A stretch of 64,000 nucleotides of DNA from Candidatus Binatia bacterium (GCA_029248525.1 JAQWJE010000040.1:1-64000), one strand, 5' to 3'. Numbered from the stretch's first letter, positions 11,772 to 23,572 are shown. Numbers and translations: made by a program. Notes: generated by a model not told the origin, from the sequence alone.

Positions 11772-14700
11772 ATGCCGCGCCGTAATGACATCGAATCCGT
11801 ATTGCTCATTGGTTCCGGCCCGATTGTAATCGGGCAGGCCTGTGAGTTTGATTACTCAGGAACTCAAGCCTGCAAGGCTCTGCGGGAGGAGGGGTACCGA
11901 GTCATTCTGGTGAACTCGAACCCGGCGACGATCATGACTGATCCGGAGTTTGCCGACGCGACCTACGTCGAGCCGATGACGCCGGAAATTCTGGAGCTGA
12001 TCATCGAGCGAGAAAAGCCGGATGCTCTCTTGCCGACCATTGGCGGGCAGACGGGATTGAACCTGGCCCTCGAAGTGGCCGAGCGAGGCATTCTCGAGAA
12101 GCATGGCGTCGAGTTGATCGGCGCGGATGTGGGGGCGATCAAAAAAGCGGAGGACCGGGACCTTTTCAAGACTGCGATGGAGGATATTGGTCTCAGTGTT
12201 CCAAGGTCGGGTTACGGGCGGAGCCTCGAGGAGTCCCGCACGGTTCGCGACGAGATTGGTTATCCCATCATCATTCGTCCCTCGCGGACGCTCGGTGGTA
12301 TGGGTGGTGGCTTCGCTCACAACGACGAAGAGTTTGATGAACTCGTCGCATGGGGATTGGACGCTTCGCCGAATAGCGAATTGTTGATCGAGGAGTCGAT
12401 CGCGGGTTGGAAGGAATTCGAACTCGAGGTGATGCGCGACAAGGCGGATAATGTCGTGATCGTCTGTTCGATCGAGAACCTGGATCCGATGGGCGTGCAC
12501 ACAGGGGACTCGATCACTGTCGCGCCGGCCCAGACCCTGACAGACAAGGAATATCAAATCCTTCGGGATGCAGCGATTGCGATCATGCGCGAAATCGGCG
12601 TGGATACGGGTGGGTCGAACGTGCAGTTCGCGATCGATCCGGATACCGGACGACTCGTCGTCATCGAAATGAACCCGCGCGTATCGAGGAGTTCGGCATT
12701 GGCCTCGAAGGCCACCGGTTTTCCTATAGCCAAAATCGCGGCGAAACTGGCGGTGGGCTACACGCTGGACGAAATCGGAAACGATATTACCCGAGTCACG
12801 CCGGCCTGCTTCGAGCCTACGATTGATTATGTCGTCACCAAGGTTCCTCGATTTACTTTCGAGAAGTTCCCTCAGGCAGAGGATCGGCTCACCTCGCAAA
12901 TGAAGTCCGTCGGTGAAGCCATGTCGATGGGCCGGACCTTCCGGGAAAGTATGCAGAAGGCTCTGCGTTCCATGGAAATTGGTATCTCGGGATTCGATGT
13001 TTCGGGACGCGACTTGGACGAGGAGCAGTTGCGTGAGGGCCTTCGGGTCCCGAATGCCCAGCGAATCCTTCTCGTTGGCGAAGCTTTCCGACGCGGTTTC
13101 TCTCGCGAGACGGTGCACGAACTCTCGAGAATTGACCGCTGGTTTCTGCGTGCAATCGAGGGGATCGTTCTGGATGAGGAAGAGATCGCCAGCGGCGGTC
13201 TGTCGGCTCTTGATGCCGAGGCCCTGCGTCGTCACAAGAGGTCGGGTTTCTCTGATATCCGGCTTGGCGAACTCTGTGGCGTGCCTGCGGCTGCGGTCCG
13301 CGCGCAGCGCGAGGCTGTCGGGATTCGCCCCGTGTACAAGAAGGTCGATACCTGCGCGGCTGAATTCGAGGCCTACACTCCCTATCTCTACGGCACGTAC
13401 GAGGATGGCGAATGTGAGTCCGAGCCGACAGATGCCCGCAAGATCGTGATCCTCGGGGGTGGTCCCAATCGTATCGGACAGGGGATCGAGTTTGACTACT
13501 GTTGTGTGCACGCCTGTTATGCGCTCTCCGAGGATGGTTTCGAGACGATCATGGTCAATTGTAATCCCGAGACGGTTTCGACGGATTACGATACTTCCGA
13601 CAAGCTCTACTTCGAGCCCCTGACCTTCGAAGATGTGATGAATATCCTCGACAAGGAGAAGCCCGAGGGTGTGATTGTGCAATTCGGGGGGCAGACGCCT
13701 CTGAAATTGGCTGTCGAGCTGGAGAAAGCGGGCGCCCCGATCATCGGGACGCCGCCGGATGCCATTGATCGTGCCGAAGATCGCGAGCGTTTCCAGCAGC
13801 TGCTGCAGGATCTGGATTTGCGCCAACCGGCGAATGGAACAGCCCGTTCGGTCGAGGAGGCGGCAAGAATTGCCTCGAGGATCGGCTACCCGGTCCTCTT
13901 GCGGCCCAGTTATGTGCTCGGGGGCCGCGCCATGGAGATCGTTCGCGATGAGGACGGTCTTCGCTCCTATATGAAGCGTGCGGTGAAGGCCTCGCCAGAC
14001 CATCCGGTTCTTGTCGATCAGTTCCTCGACAATGCCATCGAGATCGATGTCGATTGTATCGGCGATGGAACCGACGTTGTTGTGGGTGGCTTGATGGAAC
14101 ATATCGAGCCTGCGGGCGTTCATTCCGGTGATTCGGCATGCTCGCTGCCCCCGCGATCCCTGGATGCGACCACCCAGACCGAGATCCGGAGACAGACGGT
14201 CGAGTTGGCGCGGGAGTTGGGTGTCGTCGGCTTGATGAATATCCAATTTGCCGTCCAGAATGGGAAGGTCTTTGTTCTGGAGGTCAACCCTCGCGCGTCC
14301 CGGACGGTTCCGTTTGTCTCGAAGGCGATCGGTCGCCCGCTGGCGAAGATTGCCGCTCGTGTGATGTCCGGCAAGACCCTGCGGGAGCAGGGCATTCTCG
14401 ACGAGATCGTGCCGAAACATTTCTGCGTCAAGGAATCCGTTTTCCCATTCCTGAAGTTCCAGGGTGTGGATACTCTGCTTGGCCCCGAGATGAAGTCGAC
14501 CGGAGAAGTCATGGGCATCGATCGCGATTTTGCCACCGCTTTCTGGAAAGCTGAGGATGGGGCGAGTTGTTTCCTGCCCCGCAGTGGTCGGGTGTTTCTG
14601 AGCGTCCGTGATGAGGACAAGGGTGCTCTGGAGGCGGTTGCCCGCGATTTGATTGGCGCGGGGTTCGAGCTCGTCGGGACCAGTGGTACGGCGAAGTATT

Positions 14701-15002
14701 TACGCGATTTGGGGATGAAGGCTGAATCGATCAACAAGGTCTTCGAGGGCTCGCCGCATATCGTGGACGCCTTGCGAGCGGGCGAGATTCAGTTTGTCGT
14801 GAATACGATTTCCACAGAGCAGTCCGTTCTGGATTCCTTCTCGCTTCGACGTACGGCTTTGGAGACCAAGACTCCATACTTTACGACAATTGCCGGAGCG
14901 GGTGCGGCGGCTGAAGGGATGGTGCAGCGAGCCAAGGCCCCGGCGGAAGTCCGCCGGTTGCAGGAGTATCACGCCGAGGACGCGGCTGCGCGGGGGAGCT
15001 GA
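11772..15002 (+). CDS. carB: Carbamoyl phosphate synthase large subunit
   Basis: The 1076-residue length is standard. Two homologous ATP-grasp halves are visible: the first opens with [20 protein letters not shown], the second with [20 protein letters not shown] at about residue 560. Both have the ATP-binding loops ([12 protein letters not shown] and [14 protein letters not shown]). The C-terminal MGS-like allosteric domain (about 940-1060) contains [16 protein letters not shown]. It makes carbamoyl phosphate from bicarbonate, ammonia and 2 ATP. It starts 2 nt after carA and is the last pyr gene before recG. Confidence 0.98.
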   Translation: MPRRNDIESVLLIGSGPIVIGQACEFDYSGTQACKALREEGYRVILVNSNPATIMTDPEFADATYVEPMTPEILELIIEREKPDALLPTIGGQTGLNLALEVAERGILEKHGVELIGADVGAIKKAEDRDLFKTAMEDIGLSVPRSGYGRSLEESRTVRDEIGYPIIIRPSRTLGGMGGGFAHNDEEFDELVAWGLDASPNSELLIEESIAGWKEFELEVMRDKADNVVIVCSIENLDPMGVHTGDSITVAPAQTLTDKEYQILRDAAIAIMREIGVDTGGSNVQFAIDPDTGRLVVIEMNPRVSRSSALASKATGFPIAKIAAKLAVGYTLDEIGNDITRVTPACFEPTIDYVVTKVPRFTFEKFPQAEDRLTSQMKSVGEAMSMGRTFRESMQKALRSMEIGISGFDVSGRDLDEEQLREGLRVPNAQRILLVGEAFRRGFSRETVHELSRIDRWFLRAIEGIVLDEEEIASGGLSALDAEALRRHKRSGFSDIRLGELCGVPAAAVRAQREAVGIRPVYKKVDTCAAEFEAYTPYLYGTYEDGECESEPTDARKIVILGGGPNRIGQGIEFDYCCVHACYALSEDGFETIMVNCNPETVSTDYDTSDKLYFEPLTFEDVMNILDKEKPEGVIVQFGGQTPLKLAVELEKAGAPIIGTPPDAIDRAEDRERFQQLLQDLDLRQPANGTARSVEEAARIASRIGYPVLLRPSYVLGGRAMEIVRDEDGLRSYMKRAVKASPDHPVLVDQFLDNAIEIDVDCIGDGTDVVVGGLMEHIEPAGVHSGDSACSLPPRSLDATTQTEIRRQTVELARELGVVGLMNIQFAVQNGKVFVLEVNPRASRTVPFVSKAIGRPLAKIAARVMSGKTLREQGILDEIVPKHFCVKESVFPFLKFQGVDTLLGPEMKSTGEVMGIDRDFATAFWKAEDGASCFLPRSGRVFLSVRDEDKGALEAVARDLIGAGFELVGTSGTAKYLRDLGMKAESINKVFEGSPHIVDALRAGEIQFVVNTISTEQSVLDSFSLRRTALETKTPYFTTIAGAGAAAEGMVQRAKAPAEVRRLQEYHAEDAAARGS

Positions 15003-15003
15003 T

Positions 15004-17592
15004 TTGGCCGGGCGGAATCTGCGGGCAGAGTTGACCGAGAACGCCCGGCGGCCATTGGTCTTTCTCCGCGAGGCTGATCCGGGCCAACGCACTCGGATTC
15101 GGCTCCCTTTGGATGCATGGCTCGGTTCTCTCGACGAACTGCGGGATTCGGGCCCTTTGGTGGATGAGCTTCGGAAAGCAATCGAGGCTCTTCGGACCGC
15201 CAAGGGCGAAGCTGTCGATCCGGTCGTTGACCATTGCCTCAGCCTGTTGGAGGCTTTTGCCCAGCTGCCGGACCCTGGTGGTGAGGGGTCGGACCTGCCT
15301 GCCGGCGACATCGTGTCTGCTTCCACCTCCGTACCTGCGACTGAACCCGCATCTCCACCCGCGTCGGCGGCGACGGGGCGGAAGCCCGCATCGAGGGCTA
15401 CGAAGAAGGCAGGGACGAGCCGATCTGCTCGGGCGACTTCTGCAGGTGGGCGAAAAAAAGTCGACGTGCTCGATCCGGCGGCCCCATGGCAGCAGGTCGC
15501 GGCAGCGCCGCTCTCGGCTCTGTCAGGGGTAGGGCCCAAACGCGAGCAGGAGTTGGCCAAATTCGGGCTCGAGCGTTTGGAAGATCTCCTCTACCATCTC
15601 CCGTTTCGTTACGAGGATCGTCGTCAGGTGATGACGACTCGCGATCTGCAGGCAGGCGAGATGGCGACTCTTGCGGTGAAGATTCGCCATGTGGACGAGC
15701 GCTCCGCGGGTCGTGCCCGACGCCGTATTCTGACGGTCGTGGCCGGCGACGAGAACGGCTCGGTTGAATTGGTCTGGTATAACCAGATCCGTTGGTTCGC
15801 CCAGCGGCTCAAGACCGATTCGACGTGGTTGGTCCATGGGAAAGTGGAAGCCGCATACGGTGCCTTTCTGCGCATCGTTCACCCCGAAGCCGAGCTGCTT
15901 GAAGATGGTGGGAATGCTCCGGTGGCCGGCGTGGTTCCGGTGTATGAAAAGCCGACAGCCATGCCACGTCAGGCGATGCGACGAGCGGTCCTCGCGGCTG
16001 TGGAGGGCTTCGCTGCGCGGATTCCGGATGTGGTCCCGTTGCCGGCGCGGGAAAGACTCGAGCTGCTGCCCATGGCAGAGGCCTTCTCGCAGGTGCATAT
16101 CCCGGAACTGGATGCGGATTTGACGGCTCTGGCAGAGATGCGTTCCCCAGGACATCGTTCCATCGTTTTTGAGGAGCTCTTTCTGGTGCAACTGGGTCTT
16201 CTGCTGCGCAAGGGCGAGGTCAAAGCGACACCGGGGATCGCTTTTGCGCCGAGAGGCGCGCGAGTAGATCAGTTGTTGGCCTCGCTGCCCTTCGCCCTTA
16301 CGGCTGCGCAGGAGCGCGTTCTATCCGAAATCGAAGCCGATATGGGACGCCCGCAGCCCATGCATCGATTGGTGCAGGGGGATGTGGGCAGTGGCAAGAC
16401 GATCGTCGCGGTGGTGGCGGCATTGCAGGCAATCGAATCCGGCTACCAAGCTGTGATCATGGCGCCGACCGAGCTTCTGGCGGAGCAGCATTGGAAAACG
16501 GTGCAGGATGTGGCGGGCGGGTTGGGCATCGCGCTGGACTTTCTGAGCGGTGAGGTCGGTACGGCCGCGCGTCGTGAGATTTTGCCGCGGCTGGCGGCGG
16601 GCGAGCCGGGACTCGTCGTCGGTACGCATGCCCTGATTCAGGATGGCGTGAAGTTTGGCAGGCTCGGTCTGGCGGTGATTGATGAACAGCATCGTTTTGG
16701 TGTGATGCAGCGTGCGGTGCTGGGCCGCGAGGACGGCGTGGAGGAAGCGCCGGATATCCTTCTGATGACGGCAACCCCGATTCCCCGCACGATGGCCTTG
16801 AGCGTCTATGGTGATCTTGACCTGTCGATCATTGATGAACTGCCTCCGGGGCGAAAGCCGGTCCGGACCGAAATCCTCGCAGCCGACAGGCGGGAGCAGG
16901 TTTTTGCGGCGATCCGCGAGGAGGTTTCGGCCGGTCGACAGGCGTATATCGTCTATCCGTTGATCGAGGAATCCGAAAATAGCGACCTGCGTGACGCGAC
17001 GTCGGGCGCGGACGAGATCCGGGCGAACCTGCCGGAATGCTCGGTCGCCCTGATCCATGGCCGCGTCCCGGCGGCAGAGCGCGAGCGGATCATGCGCGAA
17101 TTCAAGGAGGGGGCCTACCAGATCCTGGTGGCGACGACGGTGATCGAGGTGGGTATCGATGTAGCGAATGCGACCGTCATGGTGATCGAGCATGCGGAGC
17201 GCTTCGGCTTGTCTCAATTACATCAGCTCCGTGGGCGGGTCGGGCGGGGTGCTTCGGCCGCGAGATGTCTACTGGTGGCGGACTGGGCGCAGTCCCGCGA
17301 GGCGCGAGAGCGCCTGCGGGTGATGACCGAGACCACCGACGGTCTTCGAATTGCGGAAGCGGATCTCGCGATCCGAGGTCCCGGAGCGATGTTGGGAACG
17401 CGCCAATCGGGTGTTCCCGACTTCCGGGTGGCGAATATTCTACGGGATCAGGCGCTTCTGCATGAGGCCCGAGATGTGGCGATGGCCCTGCTGGAGGGCG
17501 ATCCGGACCTGTCAGCGCCCGAGTCACAAGGGTTGCGTGACGCTCTGGCCGCGCGATGGGCAGGTCGTTTGGGTCTGGCCCGGGTTGGGTGA
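15004..17592 (+). CDS. recG: ATP-dependent DNA helicase RecG with an N-terminal extension
   Basis: I start at TTG 15004, one base after the carB stop, because GGGGGAG lies 5 nt upstream; this gives 862 residues. Residues 1-165 are an extension absent from E. coli RecG (693 residues), with a charged helical part and an Ala/Ser/Thr/Lys-rich linker. The helix-hairpin-helix-like LSALSGVGPKREQEL begins the usual part. The OB/wedge domain follows, then Walker A QGDVGSGKTIVA, Walker B VIDEQHRFG, motif III LMTATPIPRT and motif VI QLRGRVGR. RecG remodels stalled forks and Holliday junctions. Similar extensions occur in several deltaproteobacterial RecG proteins. Confidence 0.93.
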   Translation: MAGRNLRAELTENARRPLVFLREADPGQRTRIRLPLDAWLGSLDELRDSGPLVDELRKAIEALRTAKGEAVDPVVDHCLSLLEAFAQLPDPGGEGSDLPAGDIVSASTSVPATEPASPPASAATGRKPASRATKKAGTSRSARATSAGGRKKVDVLDPAAPWQQVAAAPLSALSGVGPKREQELAKFGLERLEDLLYHLPFRYEDRRQVMTTRDLQAGEMATLAVKIRHVDERSAGRARRRILTVVAGDENGSVELVWYNQIRWFAQRLKTDSTWLVHGKVEAAYGAFLRIVHPEAELLEDGGNAPVAGVVPVYEKPTAMPRQAMRRAVLAAVEGFAARIPDVVPLPARERLELLPMAEAFSQVHIPELDADLTALAEMRSPGHRSIVFEELFLVQLGLLLRKGEVKATPGIAFAPRGARVDQLLASLPFALTAAQERVLSEIEADMGRPQPMHRLVQGDVGSGKTIVAVVAALQAIESGYQAVIMAPTELLAEQHWKTVQDVAGGLGIALDFLSGEVGTAARREILPRLAAGEPGLVVGTHALIQDGVKFGRLGLAVIDEQHRFGVMQRAVLGREDGVEEAPDILLMTATPIPRTMALSVYGDLDLSIIDELPPGRKPVRTEILAADRREQVFAAIREEVSAGRQAYIVYPLIEESENSDLRDATSGADEIRANLPECSVALIHGRVPAAERERIMREFKEGAYQILVATTVIEVGIDVANATVMVIEHAERFGLSQLHQLRGRVGRGASAARCLLVADWAQSREARERLRVMTETTDGLRIAEADLAIRGPGAMLGTRQSGVPDFRVANILRDQALLHEARDVAMALLEGDPDLSAPESQGLRDALAARWAGRLGLARVG

Positions 17593-17669
17593 ACCGATTC
17601 TCGACGATTGTGCAGGAAAAGCGGGGCGCGACTTGGACGAAAACCCCTTTTCAATGCTAGCCACTAGAT

Positions 17670-18917
17670 ATGGAATTTCCGCGGATCAAGCGCCTCCCGC
17701 CCTACGTCTTCAACGTCATCGGTGACTTGAAGGTCGACGCCCGGGCTCGGGGGGAGGATATTGTCGATTTCGGGATGGGTAACCCGGACACGCCGACCCC
17801 GAAGCATATTGTGGACAAGCTGGTCGAGGCTGCTCAGAACCCCCGGAATCACCGCTATTCGGTGTCGCGCGGGATCTACAAGCTCCGATTGGCGATTTGT
17901 GATTGGTACGCGCGTCGCTACGGAGTGTCTCTGGATCCGGATAGCGAGGCGATTGTCACGATCGGTTCCAAAGAAGGGATTGCCCACCTTTCGTTGGCGA
18001 TGTTGGGCGCGGGCGATGTGGTGCTCGCGCCGACGCCGACTTATCCGATCCATCAGTATTCCGTGATCATCGCCAACGGCGATTTGCGTTCGGTACCACT
18101 CGGGCCCGGACAGGATTTCTTTCAAAATCTGCTCGAGGCGACGCGTCAGAGTTGGCCGAAGCCGAAGTTCCTGATTCTGAACTTTCCGCATAATCCCACA
18201 ACGGAGATTGTCGACCTCGAGTTCTTTGAGCGGATCGTCGAGTTCGCCCGTGCGCACGATATGCTTGTGGTTCACGATTTGGCATATGCGGATATCTGCT
18301 TTGACGGCTACACGCCGCCAAGCTTGTTGCAGGTTCCGGGCGCCCGCGAAATCGGTGTGGAATTCTTCTCTCTCTCGAAGAGCTACAGTATGCCGGGTTG
18401 GCGAGTGGGTTTCGCCTGCGGCAATCAGGAAATCATTGCGGCTTTGGCGCGGATGAAGAGCTATCTGGATTACGGCATTTTCCAGCCGGTCCAGATCGCA
18501 GCGACGGTAGCCTTGAATGGCCCGCAAGATTGTCTCGACGAGATTCGAGATCACTACCGCTCGCGTCGAGATGTCCTCTGTGACGGGCTGACGCGTGCTG
18601 GCTGGAATGTGCCACGACCGAAATCGACGATGTTCGTATGGGCAGAAATTCCGGATGAATTCAAAAAAGCGGGCTCGCTGGAATTCTCGAAGTTTCTGCT
18701 CGAGGAGGCCAAGGTTGCTGTTTCGCCCGGGATTGGTTTCGGCGAGTATGGCGACGATTTTGTACGCTTTGCCTTGATTGAAAACGAGCATCGAACTCGC
18801 CAGGCGATCCGGGGCGTTCGCAAGGCTTTGAATTTGGGAGGAAGTCCTCCCCTGATCACAAAAGAAATGACGGCTGCGGCAACGCAAAAGCCGGGAGGTG
18901 AGAACGATGGGCGCTAA
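17670..18917 (+). CDS. Class I/II aminotransferase, alanine transaminase (AlaC) type
   Basis: A 415-residue fold-type I PLP enzyme. The N-terminal [18 protein letters not shown] is characteristic of the AlaC/AlaT-like subgroup. NFPHNPTTE gives the Asn ligand, [15 protein letters not shown] the Asp-x-x-Tyr pair, and [15 protein letters not shown] the Schiff-base Lys. It likely interconverts alanine/pyruvate and glutamate/2-oxoglutarate. It overlaps hom by 11 nt; an aminotransferase in front of homoserine dehydrogenase recurs in deltaproteobacteria. ATG 17670 has no clear ribosome binding site. The 77-nt gap before it holds TTGGAC (17632) but no good -10. Confidence 0.88.
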   Translation: MEFPRIKRLPPYVFNVIGDLKVDARARGEDIVDFGMGNPDTPTPKHIVDKLVEAAQNPRNHRYSVSRGIYKLRLAICDWYARRYGVSLDPDSEAIVTIGSKEGIAHLSLAMLGAGDVVLAPTPTYPIHQYSVIIANGDLRSVPLGPGQDFFQNLLEATRQSWPKPKFLILNFPHNPTTEIVDLEFFERIVEFARAHDMLVVHDLAYADICFDGYTPPSLLQVPGAREIGVEFFSLSKSYSMPGWRVGFACGNQEIIAALARMKSYLDYGIFQPVQIAATVALNGPQDCLDEIRDHYRSRRDVLCDGLTRAGWNVPRPKSTMFVWAEIPDEFKKAGSLEFSKFLLEEAKVAVSPGIGFGEYGDDFVRFALIENEHRTRQAIRGVRKALNLGGSPPLITKEMTAAATQKPGGENDGR

Positions 18918-20280
18918 AAAAGGACGTGCGGCTTCGCGTGGTCCCGCAAGGCGGCCGGCGCCAGCGACTCGAGCGGGCGTGCGCGTTGGCGTCGTTGGCT
19001 GGGGTACGATTGGCTCGGGCGTGATCCGATTTCTGCGTGAGTCGAATGAGCATTTGGCGTCTCGCCTGGGGGCCCCGATCGAATTGGCGCGAGTTGCCGA
19101 CCTTGATCTGACCCGCAAGCGAGCGGTGCGCGTACCCAAATCGCTTCTGACCAAGGATGCCCGATCGATCCTTAGCGACCCTAAAATCGACGTGGTTGTC
19201 GAATTAATGGGCGGTCTTGAGCCTGCTCGGACGTTTGTGCTCGAAGCGATTCGCCATGGCAAGGATGTCGTGACCGCAAACAAGGCTCTTCTCGCTCATC
19301 ACGGAGCTGAAATCTTTGCCGCGGCCGAAGAGGTCGGCGTCGGCGTCGGTTTCGAAGCCAGCGTCGGTGGCGGGATCCCGATCATCCGGACTCTCCGTGA
19401 AGGCATCTCTCCGGACGAACATGAGGCGGTATTCGGCATCGTGAACGGAACCGCGAACTATATTCTCAGCACCATGGCCGCCGACGGCCTGGGCTTTGCC
19501 GAGGTGCTCGCCGCGGCTCAGGCCAGCGGTCTGGCCGAAGCGGATCCGACCTACGATGTCGACGGTATCGACTCGGCTCATAAGCTCGCGCTCCTGGCTC
19601 AGTTGGCCTTCGGAGTGGCTTTGCCATTGGATGCCATTCATACGGAGGGGATTCGGGACGTGGATCGGGTAGATATGGCTTACGCCAAAGAGCTTGGGTA
19701 CGTGATCAAGCTTCTGGCGGTGGCCAAGCGGGATGGCAAGGATATCGAGGCCCGCGTTCATCCCACGATGATTCCCGCCACCGACCCTCTGGCTCTTGTC
19801 GATGGTGCGTATAATGCGGTTTGCGTGCATTCCCGCGGTCTCGAGAGGACCATGTACTACGGGCAGGGCGCCGGCATGATGCCGACGGCCGCAGCCGTAA
19901 TCGCCGATGTTCTGGATGTGGCTCGAGATCGTTTGGGTCAGGGTGGGCCTCGTTTGGCACCGCTGGGTTATCCGATCGCGCGCCAGGTCGCCGCGAAGGT
20001 TCGACCGATCGGTGCCATCGAAAGCGACTACTACCTGCGGATCATGGTTCGTGATGAGGCGGGTGTCCTCGGGAAAGTGGCCGGCCAACTCGGCCGGTCG
20101 GGGATTTCGATCGCGTCGGTCGTGCAACGCGAGCGGGTGGGCCGTGGTGCAGTGCCCGTCGTGATCCGGACGCACGGAACTCGCGAAAAGGATCTGCGAA
20201 AATCTCTGGCCCGCGTCGCGGCCTTGCCTGCGGTCAAGGGCAGGCCGGTCGCGATCCGCATCGAGGAGGCTCCGGGCTGA
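18907..20280 (+). CDS. hom: Homoserine dehydrogenase
   Basis: Start at ATG 18907, 8 nt after GGGAGG; GTG 18898 is in frame but overlaps that site. The protein has 457 residues. NAD(P) motif [17 protein letters not shown], substrate segments [10 protein letters not shown] and [11 protein letters not shown], and [19 protein letters not shown] with the catalytic Asp/Lys are present. The last 90 residues are an ACT domain ([20 protein letters not shown]), usually the site of threonine feedback. It reduces aspartate semialdehyde to homoserine. No thrB or thrC follows here. The first 20 residues are a basic Arg/Ala-rich extension. Confidence 0.95.
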   Translation: MGAKKGRAASRGPARRPAPATRAGVRVGVVGWGTIGSGVIRFLRESNEHLASRLGAPIELARVADLDLTRKRAVRVPKSLLTKDARSILSDPKIDVVVELMGGLEPARTFVLEAIRHGKDVVTANKALLAHHGAEIFAAAEEVGVGVGFEASVGGGIPIIRTLREGISPDEHEAVFGIVNGTANYILSTMAADGLGFAEVLAAAQASGLAEADPTYDVDGIDSAHKLALLAQLAFGVALPLDAIHTEGIRDVDRVDMAYAKELGYVIKLLAVAKRDGKDIEARVHPTMIPATDPLALVDGAYNAVCVHSRGLERTMYYGQGAGMMPTAAAVIADVLDVARDRLGQGGPRLAPLGYPIARQVAAKVRPIGAIESDYYLRIMVRDEAGVLGKVAGQLGRSGISIASVVQRERVGRGAVPVVIRTHGTREKDLRKSLARVAALPAVKGRPVAIRIEEAPG

Positions 20281-21242
20281 TGGATCGTAACCTTGCATTG
20301 GAACTGGCGCGCGTGACGGAGGCCGCCTCGCTGGCCGCGGGGCGGTTGATGGGACGCGGTGATCCGATGGCGATCGATCAAGCGGCTACGGCCGCCATGC
20401 ATCGAGCGTTCGGGGCGATCGAGACCACGGGCAAGATCGTGATTGGCGAGGCCCCTGTCGGGACCGGCGATCCCCTTCATGTCGGAGAATTCGTGGGCGG
20501 CGGCGGGGAAGATGCTCCGGTGGCCATGGATGTTGCGCTCGATGCTCTGGAAGGCGTCACTGTCTGCGCGACCGGGGGTGCAAATGCCCTGTCGATCATT
20601 CTGGTCGGGATGCCGGGTGAAATTCTGTGCTGCCCGGAAACCTATATGGAGAAGATTGCCTGTGGGCCGGAGGGGAAGGGCGTGGTTTCGCTGGCCCAGT
20701 CCCCTACGGAGAACCTCAAGGCACTTGCGGCCGCCAAGGGTGTTTACGTTGAAGATCTCACAGCGGTGATTCTGGATCGCCCACGTCATAGTCGCCTCGT
20801 GCACGAGATCCGGGAAGCCGGTGCCCGTGTTCAGTTGCTCGCCGACGGAGATCTGGCCGCCGCTATCGCAACGGCACGTCCGGACTCCGGCGTCGATATC
20901 CTGCTCGGAATCGGCGGCGGCCAACAGGGCGTGCTGGCCGCGGGCGCTCTGCAGGGTCTGGGCGGCGTGTTCGAAGGAAGGTTTCGCCCCTTGTCAGGCG
21001 ACGAGACTGTTCTCCTGAAAGAAGCGGGACTTGAGGAGGCTGATCGGATTTTCCCATCGGAAGCCCTGGTTGGCGAGAACGTGATGTTCGCCGCCACCGG
21101 CGTGACGAGCGGGCACCTCTTGTCCGGCGTACAGTTTTTCAAGGGAGGGGCGCGGACCAATTCTGTCGTCGTTCGATCGGCGACGCGTACGACCCGCTGG
21201 ATCGAGACTCACCATCATTTTGATTTCAAACCGGAGTATTGA
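20280..21242 (+). CDS. glpX: Class II fructose-1,6-bisphosphatase (GlpX type)
   Basis: A 320-residue protein beginning [21 protein letters not shown], the standard GlpX start. APVGTGDPLHVGEFVGGGG carries the metal-binding region, with VAMDVALDALEGV the Asp-containing strand and VCATGGANALSI the phosphate site. It dephosphorylates fructose 1,6-bisphosphate to fructose 6-phosphate in gluconeogenesis. The start codon overlaps the hom stop (TGATG). Its place in an amino-acid operon has no obvious pathway logic but the tight coupling is clear. Confidence 0.93.
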   Translation: MDRNLALELARVTEAASLAAGRLMGRGDPMAIDQAATAAMHRAFGAIETTGKIVIGEAPVGTGDPLHVGEFVGGGGEDAPVAMDVALDALEGVTVCATGGANALSIILVGMPGEILCCPETYMEKIACGPEGKGVVSLAQSPTENLKALAAAKGVYVEDLTAVILDRPRHSRLVHEIREAGARVQLLADGDLAAAIATARPDSGVDILLGIGGGQQGVLAAGALQGLGGVFEGRFRPLSGDETVLLKEAGLEEADRIFPSEALVGENVMFAATGVTSGHLLSGVQFFKGGARTNSVVVRSATRTTRWIETHHHFDFKPEY

Positions 21243-21247
21243 ACCTT

Positions 21248-22018
21248 ATGTCCGTCGAGATGACCCGTCAGGGTGAAGTTGCTACCGTCACAATCTCACG
21301 TCCCCGTGCGCTGAACGCATTGGACGCCGATACGCTTCGGAGCCTTCGTGAGTGCATGCAAAATCTGGCCATGGATCCACCGCGAGTTGTGGTTCTGGAT
21401 TCTGCCGGAGATCGCGTGTTTGTGGCCGGGGCAGATATTGCGTCGATGTCGACCATGACACCGGAGGAGGCTCGAGAGTTTACCCTGCTCGGCCACGCTG
21501 CGTTCGATGCAATTGAGCGCTTGCCTTCAATCGTCCTCGCGGTCGTGCAAGGTGCAGCGCTTGGCGGTGGTTGTGAATTGGCTCTTGCCTGCGATCTGGT
21601 GATCGCCAGCGAGAAGGCCCGATTCGGCCAGCCGGAAACCAACCTCGGTCTGATCCCGGGCTTCGGTGGGTGTTCTCGACTGTTGCGCCGTGTTGGTGTC
21701 GCCGCGGCGCGCGAGTTGGTCTACACAGGGCGCCTGGTCGATGCGGCAGAGGCGCGCACGCTCGGACTGGTCAATCGTATCGTGGCCCCCGAGTCCTTGC
21801 GAGAAGAGGCTGACGCCTGGGCTGCGGAATTGGCGACCCGGCCTCCATTGGCCTGCGCACGTGCCAAGGTTGCCATGGCCGCCGCCGAGACATCCGACGC
21901 TCGCTCGGCGCAGGCTGTCGAGGTGGAGGCATTTGCCGGTCTTTTTGGTGCTGCTGATACACGCGAGGGGCTTGAGGCCTTCCTCGAGAAGCGCCCGGCC
22001 GAATTCAAGGGTCGGTGA
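21248..22018 (+). CDS. Enoyl-CoA hydratase/isomerase family protein
   Basis: ATG 21248 gives 256 residues; TTG 21239, overlapping the glpX stop, is an alternative. The crotonase fold shows [12 protein letters not shown] at the N-terminus, the oxyanion-hole segment [10 protein letters not shown] and the second active-site segment [19 protein letters not shown] Glu in [15 protein letters not shown] sits where true hydratases have the catalytic Glu, which supports hydration of 2-enoyl-CoA (e.g. crotonyl-CoA) rather than another crotonase reaction. It overlaps the following B12-binding subunit and stands near a thiolase, so short-chain acyl-CoA metabolism is likely. Confidence 0.88.
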   Translation: MSVEMTRQGEVATVTISRPRALNALDADTLRSLRECMQNLAMDPPRVVVLDSAGDRVFVAGADIASMSTMTPEEAREFTLLGHAAFDAIERLPSIVLAVVQGAALGGGCELALACDLVIASEKARFGQPETNLGLIPGFGGCSRLLRRVGVAAARELVYTGRLVDAAEARTLGLVNRIVAPESLREEADAWAAELATRPPLACARAKVAMAAAETSDARSAQAVEVEAFAGLFGAADTREGLEAFLEKRPAEFKGR

Positions 22019-22443
22019 GCTCTTCGACCACACAGGGAGCGGCCTCGCGGCCGTTGCGGATCTTGATCGCGAAACCGGGCCTCGACGGCCATGACCGCGG
22101 TGCCAAGATCATCGCCCGTGCGTTGCGCGATGCAGGGATGGAAGTGATCTATTCCGGGTTGCATCAGACCGCCGAAATGATCGCGGAAGCGGCTCTGCAG
22201 GAAGATGTCGATGCGGTGGGGCTCTCGCTGCTTTCGGGGGCTCACCTCGCGCAATTCCCCGCAGTCTGCGAGCTTCTCGGAGACAAGGGTGCGAGCGATA
22301 TCGTGGTATTCGGGGGCGGGATCATTCCCGAAGAGGACTTCCCGATCTTGCAGGATCAGGGCGTAGCGCGCTTGTTTACGCCGGGGACGTCCACGGACGA
22401 GATCATCAAATGGGTGCAGGAAAATGTCCGCAGCGACGGTTGA
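22015..22443 (+). CDS. Cobalamin-binding subunit of an acyl-CoA mutase
   Basis: A 142-residue stand-alone B12-binding domain starting at GTG 22015 inside the enoyl-CoA hydratase stop (GTGA). [19 protein letters not shown] contains the Asp-x-His-x-x-Gly signature that supplies the His ligand to cobalt. SLLSGAHL and [11 protein letters not shown] are the nucleotide-tail binding segments. It matches the small or C-terminal domain of methylmalonyl-CoA mutase-like enzymes (isobutyryl-CoA or ethylmalonyl-CoA mutase also possible). The large catalytic subunit is not in the window, so it must be encoded elsewhere. Confidence 0.88.
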   Translation: MSSSTTQGAASRPLRILIAKPGLDGHDRGAKIIARALRDAGMEVIYSGLHQTAEMIAEAALQEDVDAVGLSLLSGAHLAQFPAVCELLGDKGASDIVVFGGGIIPEEDFPILQDQGVARLFTPGTSTDEIIKWVQENVRSDG

Positions 22444-23572
22444 GAAACGCGATCTGGTGATCGTGGGTGCCGGTCCGGCCGGGACCGCGATGGCACTTCG
22501 TCTCGCACAGATCGATCCCGCTCTGGCGCAGCGGACACTGGTGCTGGACCGAGCGCAATTCCCTCGTGATAAAACCTGCGCCGGTGGTTTGATTCCACAA
22601 ACGCTTTCTCTGCTGCGCTCGCTGGGTGTGGGGCTGGAAGTGCCCTATGTACGCGTCGATGAAGCGGTGGTCGAAGCGGGTGGTCCGGCGATTCGGATGC
22701 CTGATCAGGGTTGCTGCTTCGTGATTCGTCGATTCGAGTTCGACGCGATGCTCGTCGCCGAGGCGCGAGCTCGCGGGGTGGAAATACGAGAGGGCGCCTC
22801 GCTGCGGCAGGCGACCCCGGTCGGGGGTGGTATCCGTTTGGAGACGACCTCGGGGACGATCGATGCGCGCGTCGTCGTCGGTGCGGATGGTTCGGGAAGC
22901 CGAGTTCGGCGAGATCTCGTGACGCAGGAAGAAGGCTGGGTTGCGCGGGCGGCGATGGCAGACGTGCCGGTGGAGGGGGACTTGCCGGAATCGTTCCATT
23001 TTGATTTTCGCTCGGTCTTGCGCGAAGAACTCGATGGCTACGAGTGGTCCTTCCCCTGTCTGGTGGACGGCCAGCCGCACTGGAATGTCGGGGTCTACTC
23101 GATGGCACGTGAGTCGCAAGGCGATGAGATCAAGGCTCTGCTCGAGCGTCGCAAGGCGGGTGTCGAGGCGCGGAATCGTGCCTTCCCCATTCGACTCTAC
23201 GATCCGAAGGATCCGCTGGTGGCGCCGCACGTCTTGCTGGTCGGCGACGCGGCCGGAATCGACCCTCTATTGGGGGAAGGCATATCGTATTCGCTCGAAT
23301 ACGGCATGCTGGCCGCGGAACACGTAAAGCGCGCCCTCGAGTTGGGCGAATTCGACTTTTCGGGCTATGAACGGGCGGTAAGAGATTCTCATGCGGGGCG
23401 AAAGTTGCGCCGGCTCGGTCTGGCCGCCAAAGTCTTCTATGGAGCGCGCCGTCGGACCTGGTTCCGGCTGGCGCGCGTCAGCCGTCGAGCTCAGCGGGCG
23501 GGCATGCATTGGTATAATGGAGTGGGTCCCTTGTCGGCCCCCTCAAGCGAAATCAACAACCGGAAGCCGTGA
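22424..23572 (+). CDS. FAD-dependent oxidoreductase, geranylgeranyl reductase family
   Basis: A 382-residue flavoprotein with the FAD dinucleotide motif [19 protein letters not shown], the conserved [15 protein letters not shown] (family Cys/Gly box), [13 protein letters not shown], and the late FAD motif [20 protein letters not shown]. Family members reduce isoprenoid double bonds, e.g. geranylgeranyl groups on lipids or quinone side chains. It overlaps the B12 subunit by 20 nt. The true substrate (menaquinone side chain, archaeol-like lipid, halogenated or aromatic compound) cannot be read from sequence. Confidence 0.82.
   Translation: MSAATVEKRDLVIVGAGPAGTAMALRLAQIDPALAQRTLVLDRAQFPRDKTCAGGLIPQTLSLLRSLGVGLEVPYVRVDEAVVEAGGPAIRMPDQGCCFVIRRFEFDAMLVAEARARGVEIREGASLRQATPVGGGIRLETTSGTIDARVVVGADGSGSRVRRDLVTQEEGWVARAAMADVPVEGDLPESFHFDFRSVLREELDGYEWSFPCLVDGQPHWNVGVYSMARESQGDEIKALLERRKAGVEARNRAFPIRLYDPKDPLVAPHVLLVGDAAGIDPLLGEGISYSLEYGMLAAEHVKRALELGEFDFSGYERAVRDSHAGRKLRRLGLAAKVFYGARRRTWFRLARVSRRAQRAGMHWYNGVGPLSAPSSEINNRKP

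Noticed and set aside
11856-14420. 854-codon open frame on the minus strand inside carB
   Set aside because: carB is certain on the plus strand over the whole stretch; the antisense frame has no recognisable domain and arises from GC-rich codon bias.
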